Shown here: positions 32,402 through 43,863 of the stretch, in pieces | Layout: every line of letters starts with the position of its first letter | Numbering within the stretch: the first letter of the stretch is position 1 | Source of the DNA: Gammaproteobacteria bacterium | GTDB taxonomy: Bacteria; Pseudomonadota; Gammaproteobacteria; Steroidobacterales; Woeseiaceae | Direction: 5' to 3' | NCBI GenBank assembly: GCA_029884455.1 | Contig: JAOUHU010000011.1 | Span: 1-64,000, forward strand | Length of the DNA stretch: 64,000 nucleotides | The notes under the pieces: generated by a model | What the model saw: only the letters and a program-made list of their open reading frames with translations | Told to the model about the DNA's origin: nothing | Database searches by the model: none | Position numbers and translations under genes: made by a program

Positions 32402-32763
32402 TCGGTACGAATGCCGAATCCATGGCGCTCAAATTCCTGAAAGACAATGGTCTGAGCCCGATACAGCAGAATTTTAGATGTCGACTCGGCGAACTTGACC
32501 TGGTGATGCGTGACAACAACTGCCTGGTCATCGTCGAAGTGCGTTATCGAGGCAACAGGTCTTTGGTCCCAGCCGGCCTCACTGTCGATCCCCGCAAGCA
32601 GCGGAAACTGATTCGAACGGCTGCTCTATACCTGGCATGGAATCCGCGTTACGCCAACCATGCTGTACGATTTGATGTTGTCGGTATCGACACCAATGCC
32701 GAATCGAAAACGAGTATCGAATGGATACGTGACGCATTTCGACCCGCGGACGCTTCTTTGTAG
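32377..32763 (+). CDS. yraN: YraN family (UPF0102) nuclease-like protein
   Basis: RCRLGELDLVMRDNNCLVIVEVRYR; downstream of lpoA. Confidence 0.9.
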   Translation: MVRAKTRVVGTNAESMALKFLKDNGLSPIQQNFRCRLGELDLVMRDNNCLVIVEVRYRGNRSLVPAGLTVDPRKQRKLIRTAALYLAWNPRYANHAVRFDVVGIDTNAESKTSIEWIRDAFRPADASL

Positions 32764-32773
32764 AGCGATCGCT

Positions 32774-33178
32774 TTACTTGACGACGCGCAGATGCGGACG
32801 GCGGCGCTCGGTCACCACGTCGGCAGTAGTTTGCACAGCCTGCTCGGCGGATGTGTCCGAGTCATGCGAAAAAATCATGCCCTGCCCGGTTTCCCGTGCG
32901 TAGATCCCCAAGACTGAGCGCATCGGGACCCAGACGTCGAACGGCACCCCCGAGAATCTGGCACGGAAGCTGATCGCCGCATTGACCAGTTTGAGATTAT
33001 GTGCCGCCGAGTCACTGATATTCAGGATAATTTTTCCATCTTTGACATGCTCGCGCGGCACCGTGACGCCATCTACTGCGGCGTCCACGACGATATGTGG
33101 AGTATGCTCGTTGTCTGCCATCCATTCGTGCATGGCACGAATCAGGTAAGGTCTCTTCGAGCGGCTTGGATTTTTCAA
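32774..33178 (-). CDS. sspB: ClpXP specificity-enhancing factor SspB
   Basis: RPYLIRAMHEWMADNEHTPHIVVDA, NISDSAAHNLKLVNAAISFRARFSG, acidic linker and C-terminal RRPHLRVVK. Confidence 0.95.
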   Translation of the reverse strand: MKNPSRSKRPYLIRAMHEWMADNEHTPHIVVDAAVDGVTVPREHVKDGKIILNISDSAAHNLKLVNAAISFRARFSGVPFDVWVPMRSVLGIYARETGQGMIFSHDSDTSAEQAVQTTADVVTERRRPHLRVVK

Positions 33179-33283
33179 TTTATTCTACGCCCGGCCAAAA
33201 TCTTCCGAGCGCCAAGCTTATCATTGTTTGGCGGCGCATGTTCGTTGATGACATAAGCTGGCGAACACCCTGGCCGCTTTCCC

Positions 33284-33913
33284 CTAGACCCGCATTTCCT
33301 GTTCGAGCTCAGTCATACTCTGCCGGAAAGAGCGTCGCGCGAAAATGCGGTTCATGTACCGCTCTATGGGTTCGGCCGGGCCACCCAGTTCGATTCCGTA
33401 AAGTGGCAGGCGCCACAATATTGGCGCAATGCTGGCATCAACCAGCGAAAACTCATCGCTCAGAAAAAACGGCCGCGCCGCAAACAGTTCGCTGCTTTGC
33501 AAAATACTCTCGCGAAGCAATTTGCGCGATTTGGCGCTGAGTTTTCCGTCACTGGTTGATTCCGCCTCCTCGGCAATCGAATACCAATCAGACTCGATCC
33601 GGAACAAGGCGAGTCTAAACTGCGCACGCATCACCGGATCGACCGGCATCAACGGCGGATGCGGAAAGCGTTCATCCAGATACTCGATAATAACGCGCGA
33701 GTCATACAGTGTGAGGTCACGATCGACCAGGGTCGGTACGGTGTGGTACGGGTTAAGATCCATCAGGTCTTCCGGCAACTCGGGCCCAAGAATGTTGGCG
33801 ATCTCAATGTTGATATTCTTCTCGGCCAGCACCAGCCGCGTTCGGTGACTATGGATGTCAGTTGGCCTTGAAAACAAGGTCATTACGGAACGTCTATTGG
33901 CGATAACTGCCAT
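33284..33913 (-). CDS. sspA: Stringent starvation protein A (GST-like)
   Basis: MAVIANRRSVMTLFSRPTDIHSHRTRLVLAEKNI, NPYHTVPTLVDRDLTLYDSRVIIEYLDERFPHPPLMPVDP. Confidence 0.94.
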   Translation of the reverse strand: MAVIANRRSVMTLFSRPTDIHSHRTRLVLAEKNINIEIANILGPELPEDLMDLNPYHTVPTLVDRDLTLYDSRVIIEYLDERFPHPPLMPVDPVMRAQFRLALFRIESDWYSIAEEAESTSDGKLSAKSRKLLRESILQSSELFAARPFFLSDEFSLVDASIAPILWRLPLYGIELGGPAEPIERYMNRIFARRSFRQSMTELEQEMRV

Positions 33914-33958
33914 CATGATTTTCCTCGATTATCCTACTTATGACGCTGATCAAATTGA

Positions 33959-34729
33959 TCAGTGAACGTCTTTCCAGACTTGTTTCTTGAGCATGTAGGC
34001 AATGATCAGGAATACCAACAGGTACATGATTACCCACGTACCGATCTTGCGTCGGTCGGCACGAATTGGCTCCGCGATATATGCGAGAAAATTGACCGTG
34101 TCACGGACAAACTCTTCGTAGTCATCGGCGAGCGCCGGGCTGACGTGGCCTTCAGTTACCTGTTCGAAACCTTCAAAACTTTTCGTCGTGACGCCAGCCT
34201 CGGTATGTTCTGAAAAGACAGCTCGCTGGTATCCCTGCAGACCCCACAGGACATGCGGCATGCTCGTGCCTGGAAGATAAAGGTTGTCGACGCCGGTGGG
34301 GCTACCTGCCTGCAGGTAAAAACCCATCAGGAAACTATAGATATAGTCGGCGCCTTTGGAGCGTGCCATTAATGACAAGTCAGGCGGTGCCTTGCCATAC
34401 CAGCGCTCGCCATCTGCCGCGGACATCGCGGCGACAATCGGCTCGAACGTCTTTTCGGCATTAAACATCAGGTTGTCGATCAATTGTTCGTCGGACAACT
34501 CAAGGTCCTTGCCGATGGTGTTGAAGCGCACGTATTGGGCCGAGTGGCATCCCGAGCAGTAATTCATGAAATTCCGTGCGCCACGCTGCAGAGAATTGAT
34601 CCTGCCCGGGTTAATGTCGGCCTTAAGCAGCTCAGCGCCGCTGCCCGCCGCAAATGCCGGCGTCGCAATAACAAATACTACGATCCATGAACTCGCTATG
34701 AGGCTAGCCAGCTTTATCAACTTGTCCAT
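33959..34729 (-). CDS. petC: Cytochrome c1 of the bc1 complex
   Basis: Heme motif CSGCH, Met ligand region PGTSMPHVLWGLQGYQ, C-terminal TM. Confidence 0.94.
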   Translation of the reverse strand: MDKLIKLASLIASSWIVVFVIATPAFAAGSGAELLKADINPGRINSLQRGARNFMNYCSGCHSAQYVRFNTIGKDLELSDEQLIDNLMFNAEKTFEPIVAAMSAADGERWYGKAPPDLSLMARSKGADYIYSFLMGFYLQAGSPTGVDNLYLPGTSMPHVLWGLQGYQRAVFSEHTEAGVTTKSFEGFEQVTEGHVSPALADDYEEFVRDTVNFLAYIAEPIRADRRKIGTWVIMYLLVFLIIAYMLKKQVWKDVH

Positions 34730-34730
34730 A

Positions 34731-35972
34731 TCAAACCACCCTGTCCGGCACTGGTTTGGTCTTGTCGACGGTTGTGTAGTACGGCATTAACAGGAAAAAC
34801 GCAAAGTAGATAACGGAAAAGATTCTCGCGGCGAGTACATAGGTACCACTCGCCGGTTGCGTGCCTAACCAGCCCAACACCAGGAAACTCACTACAAAGA
34901 CAATCAGCGCGGTTTTATAGATCCAGCCGCGATAGCGGATCGACTTGACGCGCGCACGATCGAGCCAGGGCAGGAACACCGGCAACAATACCGAGCTTCC
35001 AAACAGGATGAAGCCCCAAAGCTTGTCCGGCACGGCACGCAGGATCGCGTAAAACGGTGTGAAGTACCAGACCGGCGCGATGTGCTCCGGGGTAGCCTTC
35101 AGATTGGCCGGCTCGAAGTTTGCGTGCTCAAGAAAATATCCGCCCATCTCTGGCGCAAAAAACATCACGAACGAGAAAATGATCAGGAAAATGATGATCG
35201 CGACCAGGTCCTTGGTGGTGTGATAGGGGTGGAACGCGACGCCATCGAGCGGAATGCCGTCCGGTCCCTTGTGGTCCTTGATTTCGATACCGTCCGGATT
35301 GTTCGAGCCAACCTCGTGCAAAGCAACGATGTGCACGAAAACCAGCCCTACCAGGGCCAGCGGTAATGCGATCACATGCAGCGCAAAGAATCGGTTCAGC
35401 GTAATGTCAGAAATTGAATAATCGCCACGGATAATTTCAACGAGCGCCTCGCCGATGCCGGGAATTGCGCCGAAAAGAGAAATAATGACCTGGGCGCCCC
35501 AATACGACATCTGGCCCCAGGGCAGCAGGTAGCCGGCAAAGGCCTCGGCCATCAAAACAAAAAATATCAGCATGCCGATGAGCCAGATCAGTTCACGCGG
35601 TTTCTTGTACGAGCCGTACAGCATGGCCCGAAACATATGCAGGTAAACAATGATGAAGAAGAATGACGCGCCGGTAGAATGCATATAGCGGATCAGCCAG
35701 CCCCACTCTACGTCGCGCATGATGTACTCAACTGATGCGAACGCTTCTGCCGCTGATGGCTTGTAATTCATGGTCAGGAAGATGCCGGTGACCAATTGCA
35801 TGACCAGCACGACCATCGCGAGCACGCCGAACACGTACCAGAAATTGAAATTCTTCGACGCGTAGTATTCGGTGACGTGGTACTTCATCGTTGCCGTCCA
35901 CGGGAAACGATCGTCGATCCACTGCATGAATCCGCCCTGCGGCTTGCCGATTTCTGCTTCGACTTTGGCCAT
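34731..35972 (-). CDS. petB: Cytochrome b of the bc1 complex
   Basis: 413 aa, MHSTGASFFFIIVYLHMFR, GYLLPWGQMSYWGAQVI. Confidence 0.97.
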   Translation of the reverse strand: MAKVEAEIGKPQGGFMQWIDDRFPWTATMKYHVTEYYASKNFNFWYVFGVLAMVVLVMQLVTGIFLTMNYKPSAAEAFASVEYIMRDVEWGWLIRYMHSTGASFFFIIVYLHMFRAMLYGSYKKPRELIWLIGMLIFFVLMAEAFAGYLLPWGQMSYWGAQVIISLFGAIPGIGEALVEIIRGDYSISDITLNRFFALHVIALPLALVGLVFVHIVALHEVGSNNPDGIEIKDHKGPDGIPLDGVAFHPYHTTKDLVAIIIFLIIFSFVMFFAPEMGGYFLEHANFEPANLKATPEHIAPVWYFTPFYAILRAVPDKLWGFILFGSSVLLPVFLPWLDRARVKSIRYRGWIYKTALIVFVVSFLVLGWLGTQPASGTYVLAARIFSVIYFAFFLLMPYYTTVDKTKPVPDRVV

Positions 35973-36568
35973 TACGCTGCTCCCGTGTCCTGCCCAATCA
36001 GAATCAGGTCATCCCGAACAAAACGGTATGGCGGTATACGCAGGTTTGTCGGCGCTGGTACTCCCTTATATACGCGACCGGCCAGGTCAAACTTCGATCC
36101 ATGACAGGGACAGAAAAAACCACCGTGCCAATTTTCGGCTGGCCGAAGATCGAAATCTTCCAGCGGCGCGCAGCCAAGGTGTGTACATGAGCCCTCGACC
36201 ACAAGAAACTCCGGCCGCACAGACCGTGTGGCATTGGCAGCATATACCGGCTGTTGCGAAGTTTCGGCCGAATCCGGGTCTCGTAGCTGATCAAGTCCCT
36301 CGCCCAGGCGTTCAAGCATGGTTGCTGAACGCCGCAGCACGAACACCAGCTTGCCGCGCCAGAGTACCCGTACCATCTCACCGGGTTGCAAGGAACCGAC
36401 CGCAACCTCAACCGGCGCACCGAGCGCTTGCGCTCGTGCGCTTGGTTTCAGCGATGCCAGGAAAGGAAATGCAGCAAGCCCCGCACCGACGACGCCGGTT
36501 GTGATCGTTGCTACAGTTAGAAAATGACGCCGGTTGCGATTAATGCGATCCACGTCGTCTTCGTTCAT
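35972..36568 (-). CDS. petA: Ubiquinol-cytochrome c reductase Rieske iron-sulfur subunit
   Basis: CTHLGC...CPCHGSKFD Rieske motifs; RRHFLTVATI TAT-like leader. Confidence 0.97.
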   Translation of the reverse strand: MNEDDVDRINRNRRHFLTVATITTGVVGAGLAAFPFLASLKPSARAQALGAPVEVAVGSLQPGEMVRVLWRGKLVFVLRRSATMLERLGEGLDQLRDPDSAETSQQPVYAANATRSVRPEFLVVEGSCTHLGCAPLEDFDLRPAENWHGGFFCPCHGSKFDLAGRVYKGVPAPTNLRIPPYRFVRDDLILIGQDTGAA

Positions 36569-36719
36569 CAGGCACTCCCATACGCCCCGCTGCCAAGCGC
36601 GCTTCTTCGTGTTTTGTCGTTGCGATTAGATTTGCAGCAATCCCGAATACTCGTCAGGATGAAAAGTAGCCCGGAGAGCTTGCGAAAAATGAGCGCGCAT
36701 TATATACGGGGATAAGCAA

Positions 36720-36743
36720 TTTTGGCTAGTTCAAAGGCCAAAA
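36720..36743. promoter_or_regulatory. Inverted repeat TTTTGGC-N10-GCCAAAA in the petA/degS divergent region (candidate operator)
   Basis: Perfect 7-bp arms; lies 5 nt upstream of the called degS start. Confidence 0.45.
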
Positions 36744-36747
36744 CGGT

Positions 36748-39101
<2,354 letters not shown>

Positions 39102-39353
39102 TCATTCCGACTGCTGGCGCCATTCTTCCGGCGTATAGGCACGGATTGAAAGCGCATGAATTTCCTTGCCCATCAGCGCACCCAATGATTTATAAATCAG
39201 CTGGTGTCGAGCCAGCGCCCGTTTCCCGGCGAATTCCTCCGCGACCACAACAGCCTCAAAATGAGTGTTGTCGTCACTCGATACCCTGACCTCGGCATGC
39301 CTGAAGCCGGCTTCGATGAGCGCGCGTATTGCGGCTGGATTCATCATTAACAC
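39102..39353 (-). CDS. ibaG: BolA/IbaG family protein
   Basis: 83 aa; DNTHFEAVVVAEEFAGKRALARHQLIYKSLGALMGKEIHALSIRAYTPEEW; adjacent to murA. Confidence 0.93.
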   Translation of the reverse strand: MLMMNPAAIRALIEAGFRHAEVRVSSDDNTHFEAVVVAEEFAGKRALARHQLIYKSLGALMGKEIHALSIRAYTPEEWRQQSE

Positions 39354-39466
39354 GTGTGGAAAATCGGGCTGGGCGCGCAGTGTACCGGGAAATCGGCTCG
39401 CTTCCCAACAGTCAGCGGCGTTTGTGTATTATAGCCGCCCCGAATCACAAATGGCGCTTCGAAACC

Positions 39467-40441
39467 ATGCTTGGCTCCGTCTTACTTGTAATTACCGGAC
39501 TCGCGCTATTGATCTGGGGCGCAGACCGGTTCGTGCATGGCGCGGCCGCAACGGCACGAAATCTCGGCGTGGCGCCATTGCTGATTGGCCTCACTGTTGT
39601 CGCGTTTGCGACCTCGGCGCCCGAGATCCTGGTTTCGGTGCTGGCTTCGCTCCGTGGCCAGCCCGGCCTGGCGTTCGGCAACGCAATCGGTTCGAATATC
39701 GTTAACATCGGGCTTGTACTGGGTTGCGTCGCGATCATCCGGCCTATTCAGATGCGTTCGGCGACCGTGCGCCGGGAAATGCCGGCCCTGCTCGCCGTTA
39801 CTTTGTTGACCGTCGCATTGTTTCTGGACGCCTACCTGAGCCGGATCGATGGCCTGGTCCTGTTGACCGGCCTTGGCATCGTGCTGATCTGGCTTGCCCG
39901 CATCGGTATTCGATCGGCACCAACAGACCCGATGCAGGGCGAATTCGATGCGGAGATCCCGAAGGACGTCCGCATGAGCAGGGCCGTCTTCTGGCTGACA
40001 GTGGGTCTTGCTGCGCTTTTGCTGGGTGCGCACTTGCTGGTCAAGGGGTCGATTTCGATTGCCGAATATTTCCATGTCAGTGACGTTGTAATTGGTATCC
40101 TGCTGGTCGCACTCGGCACCAGCCTGCCGGAACTGGCGGTATCCCTGGTCAGTGCTTTGCGCGGTGAATACGGACTCGCCATTGGCAATATCGTAGGTTC
40201 AAATATTTTCAACCTGCTCGGCGTGGTCGGCGTTGCGGCGGTAATAGCGCCAATTGGAGTACAACAAACGGTATTGTCGCTGCATATTTTCGTTATGGTT
40301 GCGTTTACGCTGGTTTTGTTTGCCATGACCTACGATTACGACGGCAAGAGCGAGTTATCGCGACTTGAAGGATTTGCCCTGCTTGCAGCTTTTGTTGCTT
40401 ATGATGTCTACGTCGGGCTGCAAAACGTTAGAATACATTGA
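39467..40441 (+). CDS. yrbG: Calcium/sodium antiporter (YrbG/CaCA family)
   Basis: Two alpha repeats: TVVAFATSAPEILVS...GNAIGSNIVNIGLVLG and LVALGTSLPELAVSLVSALRGEYGLAIGNIVGSNIFNLLGVVG. Confidence 0.93.
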   Translation: MLGSVLLVITGLALLIWGADRFVHGAAATARNLGVAPLLIGLTVVAFATSAPEILVSVLASLRGQPGLAFGNAIGSNIVNIGLVLGCVAIIRPIQMRSATVRREMPALLAVTLLTVALFLDAYLSRIDGLVLLTGLGIVLIWLARIGIRSAPTDPMQGEFDAEIPKDVRMSRAVFWLTVGLAALLLGAHLLVKGSISIAEYFHVSDVVIGILLVALGTSLPELAVSLVSALRGEYGLAIGNIVGSNIFNLLGVVGVAAVIAPIGVQQTVLSLHIFVMVAFTLVLFAMTYDYDGKSELSRLEGFALLAAFVAYDVYVGLQNVRIH

Positions 40442-40466
40442 CGCTTATCGCCCCCGGGGCACGCGC

Positions 40467-41450
40467 TTGGCAGATAAACTGACAAACGAACAACTCATCG
40501 CGCTGGCTGGCGACGTGCTCGACATCGAGGCTCGTGCTGTGGCCGGCTTGCGACAGCGCCTCGATGATTCATTCCTGGCAGCTTGCCAGTTGTGTCTCGA
40601 TACGACTGGGCGAATCGTCGTGACCGGGATGGGCAAGTCTGGCCATATATGTGGCAAGATTGCGGCGACACTCGCCAGTACCGGCACGCCGGCGTTTTTC
40701 ATGCACCCGGGCGAGGCCAGTCACGGCGACCTAGGTATGATTACCGCACAAGATGTGCTGCTGGCCGTATCCTATTCCGGCGAAACTGCCGAAGTAATTA
40801 CGATACTTCCCCTGGTCAAGCGTATGGGTGCCAAACTTATTTCACTCACCGGCAATCCAAATTCGACCCTGGCGAAAGCAGCGGACGTGCATCTCGACAT
40901 CAGCGTCGCTGAAGAAGCGTGCCCGCTGAATCTCGCGCCGACCGCCAGCACCACAGCAACTTTGGCTATGGGTGACGCGCTTGCGGTAGCGTTGTTAAAA
41001 ATTCGTGGTTTCACTGCCGAAGACTTTGCGATGTCGCATCCGAGCGGCAGCCTTGGCAAGCGATTATTGTTGCGAGTGGCCGACGTAATGCGCACTGACG
41101 ACGCCATACCCGCAGTCACGCCAGACGTGTACCTTACCGCGGGGCTGATGCAAATGACGGAAAAAGGCCTCGGCATGACCGCAATTGTCGATGCTGAGGG
41201 ACGTATCGCCGGGATATTTACTGACGGCGACCTGCGCCGCGCGCTCGACGACGGCATCGACGTACGTACGACCCGGATGGCAACGATCATGCACGCCGAC
41301 TGCAAGACCATAGCCGCCGACGTGCTGGCGGTTGAAGCGGTTCGCGTGATGGAGGAGAACAAGATCACGTCGCTGCTGGTGTCGGATGATGAGCGACGGC
41401 TGTTGGGCGCGCTGAATATCCATGACCTGTTTCGCGCAGGAATAATGTGA
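40467..41450 (+). CDS. kdsD: D-arabinose 5-phosphate isomerase (SIS + CBS domains)
   Basis: TGMGKSGHICGKIAATLASTGTPAFFMHPGEASHGDLGMI; two CBS motifs; start probably TTG 40467 (ORF extends upstream into yrbG). Confidence 0.94.
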   Translation: MADKLTNEQLIALAGDVLDIEARAVAGLRQRLDDSFLAACQLCLDTTGRIVVTGMGKSGHICGKIAATLASTGTPAFFMHPGEASHGDLGMITAQDVLLAVSYSGETAEVITILPLVKRMGAKLISLTGNPNSTLAKAADVHLDISVAEEACPLNLAPTASTTATLAMGDALAVALLKIRGFTAEDFAMSHPSGSLGKRLLLRVADVMRTDDAIPAVTPDVYLTAGLMQMTEKGLGMTAIVDAEGRIAGIFTDGDLRRALDDGIDVRTTRMATIMHADCKTIAADVLAVEAVRVMEENKITSLLVSDDERRLLGALNIHDLFRAGIM

Positions 41451-41956
41451 GCCAGCGGCGGCCTGCAAGGCTTCTGGCCTCGGTGCGACTGGTCGCGTTC
41501 GATGTCGATGGCGTCTTCACAGACGGTCGTTTTTACCTCTCCAACACTGGCGTTGAATCGAAGGCGTTCTGTACACAAGATGGCTTCGGCGTTCGACGAC
41601 TACTCTCGGCCGGTGTTGAAGTCGCCGTTATCAGTGGCCGTACGTCCGCGGCAGTCGCCATGCGCATGGATGAACTTGGCGTTCGACATGTTGTGCAGGG
41701 TTGTAATGACAAGATAGCGGCTTTCGAGACTTTGATCGGCGCGCTCGGCATAGACTCGGCCGAATGCGCATACGTCGGCGACGATGTGCCGGACCTGCCC
41801 CTGCTTGCCAGGGTTGGAGTGTCTTTCGCGGTCGCCAATGCCGTGCCGGAGCTGCACCAGGCCTGCGACTTTTCAACCCAGGCGAGCGGCGGCTTCGGTG
41901 CGGTCCGCGAGGTATGCGACATGCTGCTTGACGCACGACGACGAGAAGCAAGTTGA
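41447..41956 (+). CDS. kdsC: KDO-8-phosphate phosphatase
   Basis: AFDVDGVFTDGRFYLSNTGVESKAFCTQDGFGVRRL; AYVGDDVPDLPLL. Confidence 0.95.
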   Translation: MSQRRPARLLASVRLVAFDVDGVFTDGRFYLSNTGVESKAFCTQDGFGVRRLLSAGVEVAVISGRTSAAVAMRMDELGVRHVVQGCNDKIAAFETLIGALGIDSAECAYVGDDVPDLPLLARVGVSFAVANAVPELHQACDFSTQASGGFGAVREVCDMLLDARRREAS

Positions 41957-42510
41957 GCCCACGAAACATTTTTGTCACGGCCATGCTTACGACAGCTGCA
42001 CTCGGAAGCTGGTATCTCGCGCAGCAAGGTACCACCGCTGACACAGAAACCACTGCACTCGAGTCGCCCAATCGCGGCTACTACCTGAAGTCAGCGCGCA
42101 TTCTTGGTACCGGCCCGGACGGTGGGCTGTTGTACGAAATCCAGGCCAAGCACGCAGAGCAACTCGGCGACGAGGAAATAGCCTTTACCGATGTGCTTAT
42201 AAACTACTCGCCGGCCAGCGATGTACCGTGGATTGTAAGCGCGGACTCTGCTTTGATCAGTCAGGGCGAAAAACTGGTGCGACTGAGCGGCCATGTTCGC
42301 GCATTGAGCAACGAGGGCTTTTCTGGAAACGACACCGAAATACGCACCCAGTACCTGGAACTGGATCCGGAACGCTACGTCGCTGAGACTGATCAGCGCG
42401 TGCAAATTCGTATTGGCTTCCGCAGCCTTACGGCGACCGGCATGCTAGCATCGCTAAACGAGAATCGACTGGAATTGAAATCCAACGTTAACGGGAAATT
42501 TGTACCTTGA
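41953..42510 (+). CDS. lptC: LPS export protein LptC
   Basis: N-terminal TM, YLKSARILGTGPDGGLLYEIQAKHAEQL; position between kdsC and lptA. Confidence 0.88.
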   Translation: MSPRNIFVTAMLTTAALGSWYLAQQGTTADTETTALESPNRGYYLKSARILGTGPDGGLLYEIQAKHAEQLGDEEIAFTDVLINYSPASDVPWIVSADSALISQGEKLVRLSGHVRALSNEGFSGNDTEIRTQYLELDPERYVAETDQRVQIRIGFRSLTATGMLASLNENRLELKSNVNGKFVP

Positions 42511-43127
42511 AACAGTTTGGCCTCGCCCTCCTGTTGCTCCTGCCCGAACTGCTTTGCGCGCAGTTGGCGGATCTGCGTTTGCCGATATCCCTGGATGCGG
42601 ACTCAACGGACTGGGATGGCAAAACTTCGATGCTGATGTTCCGTGGTTTACGTCTTTCGCAGGGACAGATCGGTGTTTCGGCTGACCAAGGCCGCGCCAG
42701 CAAACTCGATTTTCAAGACAGCGTGTGGCGCTTCGAGGGCAATGTCGTTATAGATGTGGAAGGTGGCCATATCGAATGTTCATCTGCCGATTTGAAGTTC
42801 ACGGATCACACCTTGCGACTGGCATCAATCAAGGGATCGCCTGCGACATTCGCTTTGCAACGACCCGGGAGTGACGAAATTACTTATGCCGAGGCGGGTC
42901 AGCTCGAATACGATCTGGCGGCCGGCATTGTGGAATTTGCCGACAATGCCACGATTACAGAGGGCGGCAACCAAATTTCATCCAGCTACCTGGTCTACAA
43001 CATCGCCGAACAGCGTATCAACGCGCAATCCACGGGCAACGGCGACGAAAAAGTCAAAATAATTTACACGCCAAACGCGACTCGGACTCCCGACCCGGAA
43101 ATCGACGTTGGGGCCGGCGATCCATGA
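42507..43127 (+). CDS. lptA: LPS transport periplasmic protein LptA
   Basis: Signal peptide plus OstA-like beta-jellyroll: [31 protein letters not shown]; between lptC and lptB. Confidence 0.88.
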   Translation: MKQFGLALLLLLPELLCAQLADLRLPISLDADSTDWDGKTSMLMFRGLRLSQGQIGVSADQGRASKLDFQDSVWRFEGNVVIDVEGGHIECSSADLKFTDHTLRLASIKGSPATFALQRPGSDEITYAEAGQLEYDLAAGIVEFADNATITEGGNQISSSYLVYNIAEQRINAQSTGNGDEKVKIIYTPNATRTPDPEIDVGAGDP

Positions 43128-43849
43128 GCCTGCTAAGCGTTCACGAAATCTCCAAGAGTTACAAACTGCGAAAAGTCGTCAAGGCGCTGTCACTGGAAAT
43201 CGGCAGTGGCGAAGTCGTAGGCTTGCTTGGGCCCAATGGCGCCGGCAAGACCACCGCTTTCTACATGATTGTCGGACTGGTCGCCGCGGACAAAGGCAAG
43301 ATCCTGCTGGACGGCAAGGATCTTACTGCCCAGCCCATGCATCGTCGCGCCAAACTTGGTTTAGGTTACCTGCCGCAAGAAGTTTCTATTTTTCGCAAGC
43401 TTAGCGTCGAACAAAACATTCTCGCTATTCTTGAGCTGCGTGAGGACCTGGACCGCGCCGGCCGCGAACAGGAACTCGAAAACCTGCTCGACGAGTTGCA
43501 TGTAGGGCATGTTCGCACGAGCCTGGGCATAAGCCTTTCAGGCGGTGAACGGCGGCGCGTGGAAATCGCCCGGGCGTTGGCTGCGAATCCGCTTTTCGTG
43601 TTACTCGACGAACCGTTCGCCGGCGTCGACCCCATTTCAGTCCTCGATATTCAGCGCATTATCAAACACTTGTGTGCACGGGATATCGGGGTTCTTATCA
43701 CCGATCACAACGTCCGCGAAACGCTCGGAATCTGCGGCAGAGCCTATATACTGAGCGACGGTGTCTTGATTGCTTCGGGCTCACCGGAAGAAATACTTGA
43801 GAATCACCATGTCCGTGAGGTGTATCTCGGACAGGAGTTCAAACTCTAG
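43124..43849 (+). CDS. lptB: LPS export ABC transporter ATPase LptB
   Basis: [49 protein letters not shown]. Confidence 0.97.
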   Translation: MSLLSVHEISKSYKLRKVVKALSLEIGSGEVVGLLGPNGAGKTTAFYMIVGLVAADKGKILLDGKDLTAQPMHRRAKLGLGYLPQEVSIFRKLSVEQNILAILELREDLDRAGREQELENLLDELHVGHVRTSLGISLSGGERRRVEIARALAANPLFVLLDEPFAGVDPISVLDIQRIIKHLCARDIGVLITDHNVRETLGICGRAYILSDGVLIASGSPEEILENHHVREVYLGQEFKL

Positions 43850-43863
43850 GCATATTGCATGGC

